Assembly: GCA_007131045.1 (NCBI GenBank)
Contig: SLRI01000237.1
Coordinates: 1-8,447, forward strand
Length of the DNA: 8,447 bases
Direction of reading: 5' to 3'
From: Rhodospirillales bacterium
GTDB taxonomy: Bacteria; Pseudomonadota; Alphaproteobacteria; Geminicoccales; Geminicoccaceae
Shown here: positions 1-5,381 of the stretch, piece after piece
Numbering within the stretch: the first letter of the stretch is position 1
Layout: the number at the start of each line of letters is the position of its first letter
Notes under the pieces: generated by a model
What the model was told of the DNA's origin: nothing
The model's database searches: none
The model's input: only the letters and a program-made list of their open reading frames with translations
Translations under genes and position numbers: made by a program

Positions 1-1
1 C

Positions 2-106
2 CTGCCCGAAAGCTGGTCGGAAACCTACGCCACCGCCGACGTCATCGCCTATGACGGCCAAAACCGCGTCAAGATCGGCCGCGAGTTCCTCTTTCCGGAC
101 AACTGA
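2..106 (+). CDS. C-terminal end of an unidentified protein (partial)
   Basis: An open frame enters from the left edge and runs 34 codons to a TGA at 104-106. The visible residues end in REFLFPDN. They are soluble in character, with no membrane segment or cysteine. The fragment is too short for me to assign a family. Its codon choice (third positions mostly G or C) matches the real genes further on, which is why I accept it as coding. It points toward the protease locus, but more than 300 bases separate them, so it is probably a different transcription unit. I see no convincing terminator directly after the stop. Confidence 0.6.
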   Translation: MPESWSETYATADVIAYDGQNRVKIGREFLFPDN

Positions 107-195
107 GCGGTCGCCGCATCATTGTGATGTGATACTGTAACAAAGCAGATACGCGGGCTAAGCGACCGGTCGTGGATGTCGATCTAAAATTACAA

Positions 196-224
196 TTGAG
201 CCAATCTGCCTTCTGTGCTAGCTT
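196..224 (+). promoter_or_regulatory. Weak sigma70-like promoter candidate
   Basis: TTGAGC at 196-201 (four to five matches to the -35 consensus) is followed after 17 bases by TAGCTT at 219-224. It sits in the AT-richer patch upstream of the 421 gene. A perfect TTGACA occurs at 224-229, but nothing resembling a -10 box follows it at the right distance. If the first pair is used, the transcript would have a leader of roughly 190 bases that includes the UUCG hairpin. The assignment is by eye and weak. Confidence 0.25.
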
Positions 225-307
225 TGACAGAGTTGAAAAAAGCAACAAGCGGCGCCCGAAAGCCGCGTTTCGCCAGATGGTCGTAGCCTCAGCAACAGTC
301 CGATGAA

Positions 308-325
308 GCAGCACTTCGGTGCTGT
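308..325 (+). other. UUCG-tetraloop hairpin in the 5' leader
   Basis: CAGCAC at 309-314 and GTGCTG at 319-324 form a perfect six-base-pair stem closed by a TTCG tetraloop. A G-T wobble at 308/325 extends it. C(UUCG)G is an exceptionally stable RNA cap. No T tract follows (the next bases are GACGATGC), so it is not a classic intrinsic terminator. It lies about 95 bases before the ATG at 421 and could be an mRNA-stabilising or regulatory element. Confidence 0.45.
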
Positions 326-420
326 GACGATGCTTTGCGCCGTGCGAATGCTATTGCCGCTCGGCGGTCGGCGAAGGCGACCACGACCTCCGGCCACAGT
401 CGCCGAGGGTCAGGGGAGAG

Positions 421-798
421 ATGCCGGTGGTCGAAGAATCGAGCGGTGACGTCGGGCACCGCGTCACACTCGAGCTGCATTTTCCGCCGCTGCCGGCGGA
501 CCTCGACGGCGTGACCGTTCACGTGACGGTCGAGGATGTCGGTGAAGCCGACGTCAGGGCACCACGGCTCGGCCATGCCGATTTCACCGGGGTCCGGGTC
601 CCGCGCAGCACGGCCTGCGCCGCGATCGCCATCGACCTCCCGGATCTGCGCGGTGCCGCGGTACCGGCCCTGCGCGTGCATGTCGAGAAGGCCGGTGGCG
701 GCCGCGTCCAGCCCGGTGATTTCGTCAATCCCAGCATCGTCGAGGTGCCGCCGAACCGCACCGGCACCTGTCGCATCGATCTCGTCGAGGTCCGCTGA
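421..798 (+). CDS. Small YbaY/YscW-like beta-sandwich protein
   Basis: The product has 125 residues, no signal peptide, no lipobox and no membrane segment, so it is probably cytoplasmic as annotated. The pattern resembles the YbaY / type III pilotin-like family (Pfam YscW, PF09619). A strand with VTVHVTVEDVGEADV (about residues 31-45) is followed by a central strand with PALRVHVEKAGGGRVQPGDF (about 81-100) and a final strand ending RIDLVEVR. Known YbaY proteins are lipoproteins, so a signal-less version is unusual. The single cysteines are at about residues 65 and 117. The start is uncertain: the GGGGAG at 413-418 lies only two bases before ATG 421 but eight bases before an in-frame GTG at 427, so the real start may be 427. 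It precedes the protease gene by 83 bases, probably in the same transcript. The family call is from pattern memory, and the molecular role is unknown. Confidence 0.6.
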   Translation: MPVVEESSGDVGHRVTLELHFPPLPADLDGVTVHVTVEDVGEADVRAPRLGHADFTGVRVPRSTACAAIAIDLPDLRGAAVPALRVHVEKAGGGRVQPGDFVNPSIVEVPPNRTGTCRIDLVEVR

Positions 799-881
799 AG
801 CAAAGCGCGGACCCGAAGCCCTCACATCGTTCCAGGCCAAACACCAGCGCGCGCCCGCGAGCGGGCCGCAAGGAGGACGAG

Positions 882-2909
882 ATGAGCAGCCGAAGCGAGC
901 CGACCGACATCGAAACCGGAATGGCCGACGCGTCCTACGACGCCGAAATGGCGAGCAGCGGCGATGTGCGAACGGGCTACCTGACCGGCCCCGGGATTTT
1001 TCAGCTGCCGGTCGAATACAACGTGGTCGACGGCATCGCCCTTTGGGGCGGGTGCATCGACATGGGCCCGGTGGATGAGGTCGAGGCCGAGGCGGCACGA
1101 ATCCGCGCCGCGACCCAGGGCAAGGCCGAACCGGACCTGCACAGTGAGGAGGACCAGGCCGACGAGACGACGCTCTTCGGTGTCGGCCTGCCCGGCACGT
1201 CCAGCTTCCTCTGGCCGAACGGCCGGGTGCCCTACGCCATCAACGCCAACATCACCGACCCCAACCGCATCACCCAGGCCATCCAGCATCTCGAGGAACG
1301 CAGTGCCATCCGGATGATCCTGCGCACACCCGCCAATGCGGCGCAGCATCCGAACTGGGTCGAGTTCGTCCAGCACGCCACGATCAACTCCTCGCCGATC
1401 GGCATGCGCGGCGGCCGGCAGGTGATCCGCCTGACCGCCGGCGCCCCGCTCGGCACGATCGTCCACGAGATCATGCACAGCCTCGGCATCTACCACGAGC
1501 AGTCGCGCGACGACCGCGACAGCTTCGTCGAGATCCGCTGGCAGAACATCGACCCCGAGGCGATCAACAACTTCCAGAAGGTGCCGGGCTCGGTCGACTA
1601 CTACGACTACGACTACGGCTCGTTGATGCACTACCATCGCCGCGCGTTCTCGATCAACACCCAGGACACCATCGTGCCGCGGCAGGCCGGCGTCACCATC
1701 GGCCAGCGCTCGGCGATGAGCTGGGGCGACCGGCAGACCATCGCCAAGATCTACGAGCGCTTCTTCACCAAGGGCTATTCCGGCGTCTGGCGCGCCCATT
1801 CCGGCCGCTACGGCCTCTGGGCCAACGCCACCTGGGCGAGCTTCCAGCCGAAATGGCAGGAGTTCACCGCGAGCGGGCTCCGGCTGATCGACATCCACAC
1901 CCGCCGGGTCGGCAACACCACCCGCTACACCGGCGTGTTTCGTGCCGGCAGCGGCGGTCATGCGCTCTGGGCCAACAGCCAGTTCTCGACCTTCCGCGAC
2001 AAATGGCAGGACTGGAGCGGCCAGGGCCTTCGCCTGGTCGGCCTGCACGTCCACCGCGTCGGCAACCAGAACCGCTATTCCGGCTGTTGGCTGCCCGGCA
2101 GCGGCGCCTACGGGCTCTGGGTGAATGCCAGCTGGACGAGCTTTCGGGCGAAGTGGCAGGAATGGAACCAGGCCGGCATGCGGCTGGTCGACATCCACGT
2201 CCACCGGGTCAACGGCCAGAACCGCTATTCCGGCGTCTGGCTCGCCGGCTCCGGCAGCTACGGCCTCTGGGTCGACGCGAGCTGGGCGAGCTTCACCGGC
2301 AAGTGGCGGGAATGGTCGAACCAGGGGATGCGGCTGGTCGATCTCAACATCCACCGCGCCAACGGCCAGAACCGCTACAGCGGCGTCTGGCGGCAGGGCA
2401 GCGGCTCCTATGCGCTCTGGGCCAACGTCACCTGGGAGAGCTTCCGCGCCAAGTGGCAGGAGCTGGCCGAGCGCGGCATGCAGCTGGTCGACTACGACTT
2501 CCCGGCGAGCGAGGTCGGCCTCCTGGGCGACGCCGCCGCCGCAGCCTTGGCCGACGCCGAGATCGTAACGACCGATCCGGGGCTCGACCTCGACGGCTTC
2601 GGCGGCATCTACGGCGACGCGATGGACCTCGAGCTCGACACCGGCCTGCCGATGGCGGCACAGCCCGAGGCACCCGAGGGGTACGGCGGCATGGTCGCCG
2701 AGGCCGCGATGGCGGCGGCCGCGGCACCGGACGCCGACGGCCAGGGCGAGGCGGTTCTCCCGGCGGCGGGCGTGGACAGGGCGGCGGCCGAGGCCGACGG
2801 GCTCGGCGGCAGCGGCGGCGATGTCACCGCCACGCCATTCGCGGCCGGCAACGGCGAAGGCGGCCTCGCCCGCAGCCCCGGCCCCGAAGGCCCGCACGTC
2901 GCCCACTGA
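882..2909 (+). CDS. Astacin (M12A) zinc metalloprotease with five BTRD1-like repeats
   Basis: A 675-residue predicted endopeptidase. The start is fixed by AAGGAGG at 870-876, five bases before the ATG. An N-terminal segment (1-109) resembles a short astacin prosegment. The catalytic domain spans about 110-293. Its zinc site H195-E196-x-x-H199-x-x-G202-x-x-H205-E206 is followed by the astacin-type SRDDRD stretch and by the Met-turn S247-L-M249-H-Y251, where Tyr251 is the expected fifth ligand. So the catalytic residues are intact. Five 50-residue repeats (299 to about 538) of the pattern YSGVW..GSG.Y.LW....W.SF..KWQEW...GMRLVD match bacterial tandem repeat domain 1 (PF17660), also known from fungal polyglycine hydrolases. 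The tail (about 540-675) is Ala/Gly-rich, acidic and low complexity. Oddities: no Sec signal is visible, and there are only two cysteines (C58 and C402). The usual catalytic-domain cysteines are replaced around 171-188, and C58 lies in WGGCI where astacin prosegments have F-x-G-D-I. The protease assignment is secure; its location, substrate and activation are inference. Confidence 0.93.
   Translation: MSSRSEPTDIETGMADASYDAEMASSGDVRTGYLTGPGIFQLPVEYNVVDGIALWGGCIDMGPVDEVEAEAARIRAATQGKAEPDLHSEEDQADETTLFGVGLPGTSSFLWPNGRVPYAINANITDPNRITQAIQHLEERSAIRMILRTPANAAQHPNWVEFVQHATINSSPIGMRGGRQVIRLTAGAPLGTIVHEIMHSLGIYHEQSRDDRDSFVEIRWQNIDPEAINNFQKVPGSVDYYDYDYGSLMHYHRRAFSINTQDTIVPRQAGVTIGQRSAMSWGDRQTIAKIYERFFTKGYSGVWRAHSGRYGLWANATWASFQPKWQEFTASGLRLIDIHTRRVGNTTRYTGVFRAGSGGHALWANSQFSTFRDKWQDWSGQGLRLVGLHVHRVGNQNRYSGCWLPGSGAYGLWVNASWTSFRAKWQEWNQAGMRLVDIHVHRVNGQNRYSGVWLAGSGSYGLWVDASWASFTGKWREWSNQGMRLVDLNIHRANGQNRYSGVWRQGSGSYALWANVTWESFRAKWQELAERGMQLVDYDFPASEVGLLGDAAAAALADAEIVTTDPGLDLDGFGGIYGDAMDLELDTGLPMAAQPEAPEGYGGMVAEAAMAAAAAPDADGQGEAVLPAAGVDRAAAEADGLGGSGGDVTATPFAAGNGEGGLARSPGPEGPHVAH
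1776..2495 (+). repeat. Five tandem 150-base coding repeats (BTRD1-like)
   Basis: The units begin at 1776, 1926, 2076, 2226 and 2376, each 50 codons except the last, which loses the pattern after about residue 538. Every unit keeps an aromatic Y-x-G-x-W/F opening, an LW pair, an F..KWQE/REW segment and a G-x-R/Q-L-V/I-D/G strand. Linkers drift from VGNTTR and VGNQNR (units 1 and 2) to VNGQNR and ANGQNR (units 3 and 4). Units 3 to 5 look closest to each other, suggesting later duplication at that end. The many exposed aromatics suit binding of a polymer or cell-wall ligand, but this is inference. Confidence 0.9.
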
Positions 2910-2914
2910 TCGCC

Positions 2915-2973
2915 GGGCGGTGCCGGCCGCGGTCGAGACCCGGCACCGCCCGCGCCTTTCGAAAGGTTTTCTT
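2915..2973 (+). terminator. Strong hairpin plus palindrome with T tract between protease and Cys-rich genes
   Basis: GGGCGGTGCCGG at 2915-2926 pairs perfectly with CCGGCACCGCCC at 2940-2951 (12 base pairs, 13-base loop), six bases after the protease stop codon. Four bases further on, the perfect palindrome CCTTTCGAAAGG at 2955-2966 runs straight into TTTTCTT. This looks like an intrinsic terminator, or a leaky attenuator that lowers expression of the next gene, whose Shine-Dalgarno starts at 2983. A 3'-end-stabilising role for the protease mRNA is the alternative. Confidence 0.55.
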
Positions 2974-2999
2974 CGAGCCAGGAAAGGAGGAGTTTCGCA

Positions 3000-3434
3000 A
3001 TGGTCGAGCGTTGGTGGGCCATGGCCCTCGTATTGGTCGGCTTTGTGACCCTGCTCGCTGCCGATCTCGCCCCGGCAATGGCGCAAGAACGAACACCGTT
3101 GCTGCGCCAGCAAGCGCCGGTTACGGGCGTCGCGCGAGCTTGTGTCCTCGGCGGGCAGCGGATCGCGCCCAACACGATCGTGGCCGACGTTCGGGCCGGC
3201 CAACTGCGCCGGCAGCAGTGCGTGAACGGGCGCTTCATCGCCTTCACCCCGCAGGCGGGCATCGGCAGCCTGCAGACCACGGCCCCGCCGGGGGACAGCG
3301 AGCACAGTTGCGGCGATGGTGGCTGCAATTGCTGGGGCGACAGCGATTGCAGTCAACTCGTCGACAGCGGCAAATGTCACGGCAACCCGCTCACCTGCGA
3401 TCCGGCCAATCCGCAGTCCTGCCATTGCAAGTGA
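3000..3434 (+). CDS. Secreted cysteine-rich protein of unknown function
   Basis: The product has 144 residues. A Sec signal peptide is evident: a positive and aromatic start (MVERWW), a hydrophobic core at about 8-21, and a likely cleavage after A-M-A28 before QE. The start is set by AAAGGAGGAG at 2983-2992, seven bases before the ATG. An internal ATG at 3021 (Met8) lacks such support and would shorten the n-region. The mature part has ten cysteines at 48, 74, 104, 109, 111, 117, 126, 133, 141 and 143. Eight of these fall within the last 41 residues, with spacing C-x4-C-x-C-x5-C-x8-C-x6-C-x7-C-x-C, so a small disulfide-knotted domain in the periplasm or outside the cell is likely. I do not recognise the family. 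It follows the protease gene on the same strand after a hairpin; a functional link (substrate, inhibitor or partner) is only inferred from neighbourhood. It converges with the MBL gene 24 bases on. Confidence 0.8.
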   Translation: MVERWWAMALVLVGFVTLLAADLAPAMAQERTPLLRQQAPVTGVARACVLGGQRIAPNTIVADVRAGQLRRQQCVNGRFIAFTPQAGIGSLQTTAPPGDSEHSCGDGGCNCWGDSDCSQLVDSGKCHGNPLTCDPANPQSCHCK

Positions 3435-3441
3435 GCCTGCG

Positions 3442-3467
3442 TCGAGCTGCCTGCTCCTTCAGCTCGA
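3442..3467. terminator. Dyad between two convergent genes
   Basis: TCGAGCTG at 3442-3449 and CAGCTCGA at 3460-3467 form a perfect eight-base-pair stem with a ten-base loop. It sits where the plus-strand Cys-rich gene (stop at 3434) meets the minus-strand MBL gene (stop at 3459), overlapping the last codons of the latter. Neither strand shows a T tract after the stem, so a role as bidirectional terminator is possible but weakly supported. Confidence 0.3.
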
Positions 3468-4262
3468 GGGCGGCGCGTCGAGGCGGCAGACGATGCCGGC
3501 GAGGCGCCCGTCGACTGCTGGGTAGCGGGCCATGACCAGGGGATCGTGGCCGGGCACGATATGCGCCGGGCTGGCGGCCAGGGCGCGCAGCCGGGCGTAG
3601 CCGCGCAGGCTCTTCTCGACGTCGTGGGTGATGATGAACGGCTTGCCCGCCTCCATCGTCTCGTAGAAATGCGCGGTGTCGGAGGCGAGCACCACCGGTC
3701 CCCTCGAGGTCTCGACCCGGACGCACTGGATCCCCTTGGAGTGGCCGCCGAGCATGTGGACGGTCACCCCGGGGGCGACCGCCGCGTCGCCGTCGTGAAA
3801 CACCACCCGGCCGGAATAGACCCGGCGGACCATCTGGCAGACATGCTCGACGCTGTAGGGGTGCTGCAGCGCCTCGTGGCACATGCAGGCGCCGGTGACA
3901 TAGGCCATCTCGGTCTCCTGCAGATGGAACCGGGCGGCCGGAAAATCGTCGAGCGTGCCGGCGTGGTCGTAGTGCAGGTGGGTGACGATCACGTCCTCGA
4001 CCGCGTCGGCATCCACGCCCAGCATGGCGAGCCCCTCGCGCGGCAGCCGCAACAGCTCGCGTCCACGCGCCTCGGCCTCGGCGTGATCGAAGCCGGTGTC
4101 GACGACGATGGTGCGCACGGCGTTGCGCACCACCCAGACATAGTAGTCGATCGGCATCGGTGCCGTCTCGTGCGGGTCGAGTCCCATGAAGTTCTCGCGC
4201 CGCGTTCGCGCCGCCACCGTGCCGTAGCGGATGGCAAAGACCTCGTAGCGGTCGTCGCTCAT
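3459..4262 (-). CDS. MBL-fold metallohydrolase, AHL-lactonase family
   Basis: A 267-residue metallo-beta-lactamase-fold hydrolase. The dinuclear metal site is complete: T94-H95-L-H97-Y-D99-H100, then G173-H174, D195 in the ASDTAHFY segment, and H239 in VPGHD. Tyr200 lies close to the position of the tyrosine that AiiA-type lactonases use in catalysis. Length and layout agree with the family often annotated as N-acyl homoserine lactonase (AttM/BlcC/AiiA relatives), which opens lactone rings and can quench quorum sensing. Members of this family also act on other lactones or esters, so the substrate is uncertain. No signal peptide, so it is cytoplasmic. The start is supported by a GGGAGGGA stretch just upstream on the minus strand (about 4267-4275). 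It lies 70 bases after the RHH gene, with no obvious terminator between. Cysteines at about 126, 128 and 140 are away from the metal site. Confidence 0.88.
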   Translation of the reverse strand: MSDDRYEVFAIRYGTVAARTRRENFMGLDPHETAPMPIDYYVWVVRNAVRTIVVDTGFDHAEAEARGRELLRLPREGLAMLGVDADAVEDVIVTHLHYDHAGTLDDFPAARFHLQETEMAYVTGACMCHEALQHPYSVEHVCQMVRRVYSGRVVFHDGDAAVAPGVTVHMLGGHSKGIQCVRVETSRGPVVLASDTAHFYETMEAGKPFIITHDVEKSLRGYARLRALAASPAHIVPGHDPLVMARYPAVDGRLAGIVCRLDAPPSS

Positions 4263-4332
4263 CGTTTCCCTCCCTGTTATCGATAGTAGTCGGCCGCATC
4301 GTGCGCGGCGCTCGGCCCGGCAGCAGTGCGCC

Positions 4333-4623
4333 TCAGCCGGTCTCCCGCTCCAATTCGGCGAGCGAGCGCAGGCCGCGGTCGCGGAAGACGCGGTCGAGGC
4401 CTTCCATGATCAGGGTGTGCATCTTCTCCCGCTCGTCGAAGGCGAGGCGGCGGAGCTGCTCGTAGACCGGGATCGGCAGGTAGACCGTCTGCTGCTTGAT
4501 CGGCCGGTTGTTGATGGTGCGCTTGGGCGTCGCCATCGTCTTTTGCCGCGGGCGGAGCGGGGTGGGCTCGACCGGCTCCTGGCTGTCGAGCAGGGCTTCA
4601 AGCGATGTTCTTTTCCGCGCCAT
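4333..4623 (-). CDS. Small ribbon-helix-helix partner of ParA
   Basis: The product has 96 residues. A basic, probably disordered N-terminal part (1-42) is rich in Arg, Lys and Pro. A ribbon-helix-helix-like fold follows: the beta strand KQQTVYLPI (43-51), helix A at about 52-65 (VYEQLRRLAFDERE) and helix B at about 67-81 (MHTLIMEGLDRVFRD). Such proteins bind palindromic operators or centromere-like sites as dimers and are typical small ParB-like partners and repressors of ParA genes. The start overlaps the end of the ParA frame by 26 bases, with GGAGA about ten bases upstream, so translation is probably coupled. It would be expected to bind DNA at the palindromes upstream of parA and to stimulate or be positioned by the ATPase. 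The family call is good; the cargo and site are inference. Confidence 0.8.
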   Translation of the reverse strand: MARKRTSLEALLDSQEPVEPTPLRPRQKTMATPKRTINNRPIKQQTVYLPIPVYEQLRRLAFDEREKMHTLIMEGLDRVFRDRGLRSLAELERETG

Positions 4624-5245
4624 CGGTCATCTTCTCCATTTTCTTGCCGAGCCAAGCCCAAAGCTCGCTGATCTCCTGGGCGGCCTTGCCGCCCGGCTCG
4701 AATTCGTGCACCCCGAGGCCGGCCCCCTGCGCGTCCTGAAAAACGCTGCGCGAGACCACGGTGACCGGCGCCACCGGCCCCAGCACGGCGAGCCCGATCT
4801 CGGCCTCCTTGATGCGAAAGCCCCGGGGCGGCGTCTGGCTCAAGATGAACGCCGCGGGCTTGGCCAGCCGCTTGATCGTGCCGATGGTGGCCGGTGTCGC
4901 CTTCATGTCGGCCGGCGTCGGCCGGCAGGGCACCAGGCAGAAATCGCTGATCCGAATGGCGGCCGCCACCGACGGCTCGTCGCGCCCGGGGGTGTCGATG
5001 AAGACATGGGTGAAGCCCTGCCGGCGGGCAGCGGCGATCGCCCCTTCGAGCTCGCCGGCACCGAGCTTGACCAGCTTGGGCGTCGAAGCCTCGCGGTCGT
5101 GGTACCAGGCCTCGGCCGAGGCCTGCGGGTCCATGTCGAGGATCAGGCAGCGGGCTCCCGCGGCCTCGGCCGCGACCGCGAGATTGACACAGAGCGTGGT
5201 CTTGCCGCTGCCGCCTTTCTGGGTGACGAAGGCGATGATGTTCAT
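4598..5245 (-). CDS. parA: ParA/MinD-family partition ATPase
   Basis: The product has 215 residues from the ATG at 5245. The open frame extends 56 codons further upstream, but those residues are not family-like, whereas MNIIAFVTQKGGSGKTTL is the usual ParA beginning. The deviant Walker A is K10-G-G-S-G-K15-T-T. The Walker A' is in LILDMDPQ with D37/D39, and the Walker B is VFIDTPG with D84. The short length and lack of an N-terminal helix-turn-helix put it with small (type Ib-like) ParA proteins, which do not autoregulate by themselves. This fits the adjoining RHH gene as repressor and adaptor. ParA dimers bind nucleoid DNA non-specifically and move cargo by ATP-driven gradients. I see no good Shine-Dalgarno before the ATG (the upstream bases read CCCGGCCTC), so initiation may be weak or leaderless. 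The pair could segregate a plasmid or chromid or position a protein complex. There is no replication gene in view. Confidence 0.9.
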   Translation of the reverse strand: MNIIAFVTQKGGSGKTTLCVNLAVAAEAAGARCLILDMDPQASAEAWYHDREASTPKLVKLGAGELEGAIAAARRQGFTHVFIDTPGRDEPSVAAAIRISDFCLVPCRPTPADMKATPATIGTIKRLAKPAAFILSQTPPRGFRIKEAEIGLAVLGPVAPVTVVSRSVFQDAQGAGLGVHEFEPGGKAAQEISELWAWLGKKMEKMTDGAEKNIA

Positions 5246-5284
5246 GAGGCCGGGTCCAGAGGCTCGGCACGTTACCGTTGTGCG

Positions 5285-5381
5285 CGTATAGTGGCTCACT
5301 GGTAGAGAGCCTACACCGCCCGGGCCCGGCTTCACAAGCCGGATGAAGCAGGCTGGCCAACATGTTGGCGCACTATGGCGC
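5285..5381. promoter_or_regulatory. Dyad-rich region upstream of parA: candidate operator or partition site
   Basis: The 155-base gap between clsC and parA contains four dyads. GTGGCTC at 5291-5297 faces GAGCCTAC at 5307-5314 (imperfect). CCGGCTT at 5326-5332 faces AAGCCGG at 5336-5342 with a CAC loop. GCCAACATGTTGGC at 5356-5369 is a perfect 14-base palindrome. GCGC repeats at 5368-5371 and 5378-5381 flank ACTATG. A minus-strand -10-like TATACG lies at 5285-5290, without a clear -35. None of these matches the canonical chromosomal parS (TGTTNCACGTGAAACA type). They may be the binding sites of the RHH protein, the parA promoter, or in part the end signal of the clsC transcript. Confidence 0.4.

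Larger units (their letters stand above)
107..420. other. Gene-free leader region upstream of the protease locus
   Basis: No convincing gene was found in these 314 bases. The stretch at about 120-245 is clearly richer in A and T than its surroundings, which is typical of a promoter or horizontally acquired regulatory region in a GC-rich genome. It contains short dyads: GTTG/CAAC around 232-246 with an A-rich loop, GCGGC/GCCGC at 249-253 and 262-266, and the stronger UUCG hairpin listed separately. An in-frame TGA at 325-327 closes any upstream extension of the next gene, and no alternative start codon lies between it and 421. The control signals for the three plus-strand genes most likely lie here. 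Confidence 0.5.

Noticed and set aside
224..229. Perfect TTGACA as a -35 box
   Set aside because: No -10-like hexamer occurs 16 to 18 bases downstream (the region there reads AAGCGGCG), so I preferred the weaker but better spaced pair at 196-224.
289..1098. Minus-strand 269-codon frame across the leader and the first two genes
   Set aside because: Arg/Pro/Ala-rich composition with no motif. It overlaps the better supported YbaY-like gene and the protease start.
1776..2495. CRISPR-like array
   Set aside because: The regular 150-base period is a coding repeat with conserved amino acids throughout each unit. There is no short identical repeat separated by unique spacers.
822..3425. Minus-strand open frame of 867 codons opposite the protease and Cys-rich genes
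   Set aside because: It is the mirror of real coding sequence. The plus strand has a complete astacin zinc site, the repeats and strong ribosome sites. The minus frame shows only repetitive Ala/Val/Asp-rich text mirroring the tandem repeats and no family motif. Long antisense frames are expected in GC-rich genes.
1853..3535. Plus-strand 560-codon Arg/Pro-rich frame overlapping the protease
   Set aside because: Out-of-frame reading of the repeat region: extremely Arg-rich, no domain, no ribosome site, and it crosses two real genes.
4278..4285. TATCGATA palindrome just upstream of the MBL gene as an operator
   Set aside because: Only eight bases long, single copy, and no promoter elements at suitable spacing; likely chance.
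3546..4286. Plus-strand 246-codon frame opposite the MBL gene
   Set aside because: Antisense of a secure gene, with no ribosome site and no recognisable domain.
3391..4299. Minus-strand 302-codon frame over the MBL gene
   Set aside because: Shadow in another frame. The 3459-4262 frame carries all seven metal ligands and a good ribosome site.
4410..5363. Minus-strand 317-codon frame across ParA and RHH genes
   Set aside because: The motif-bearing frames (Walker A, ribbon-helix-helix) lie in other phases; this one is basic low-complexity sequence.
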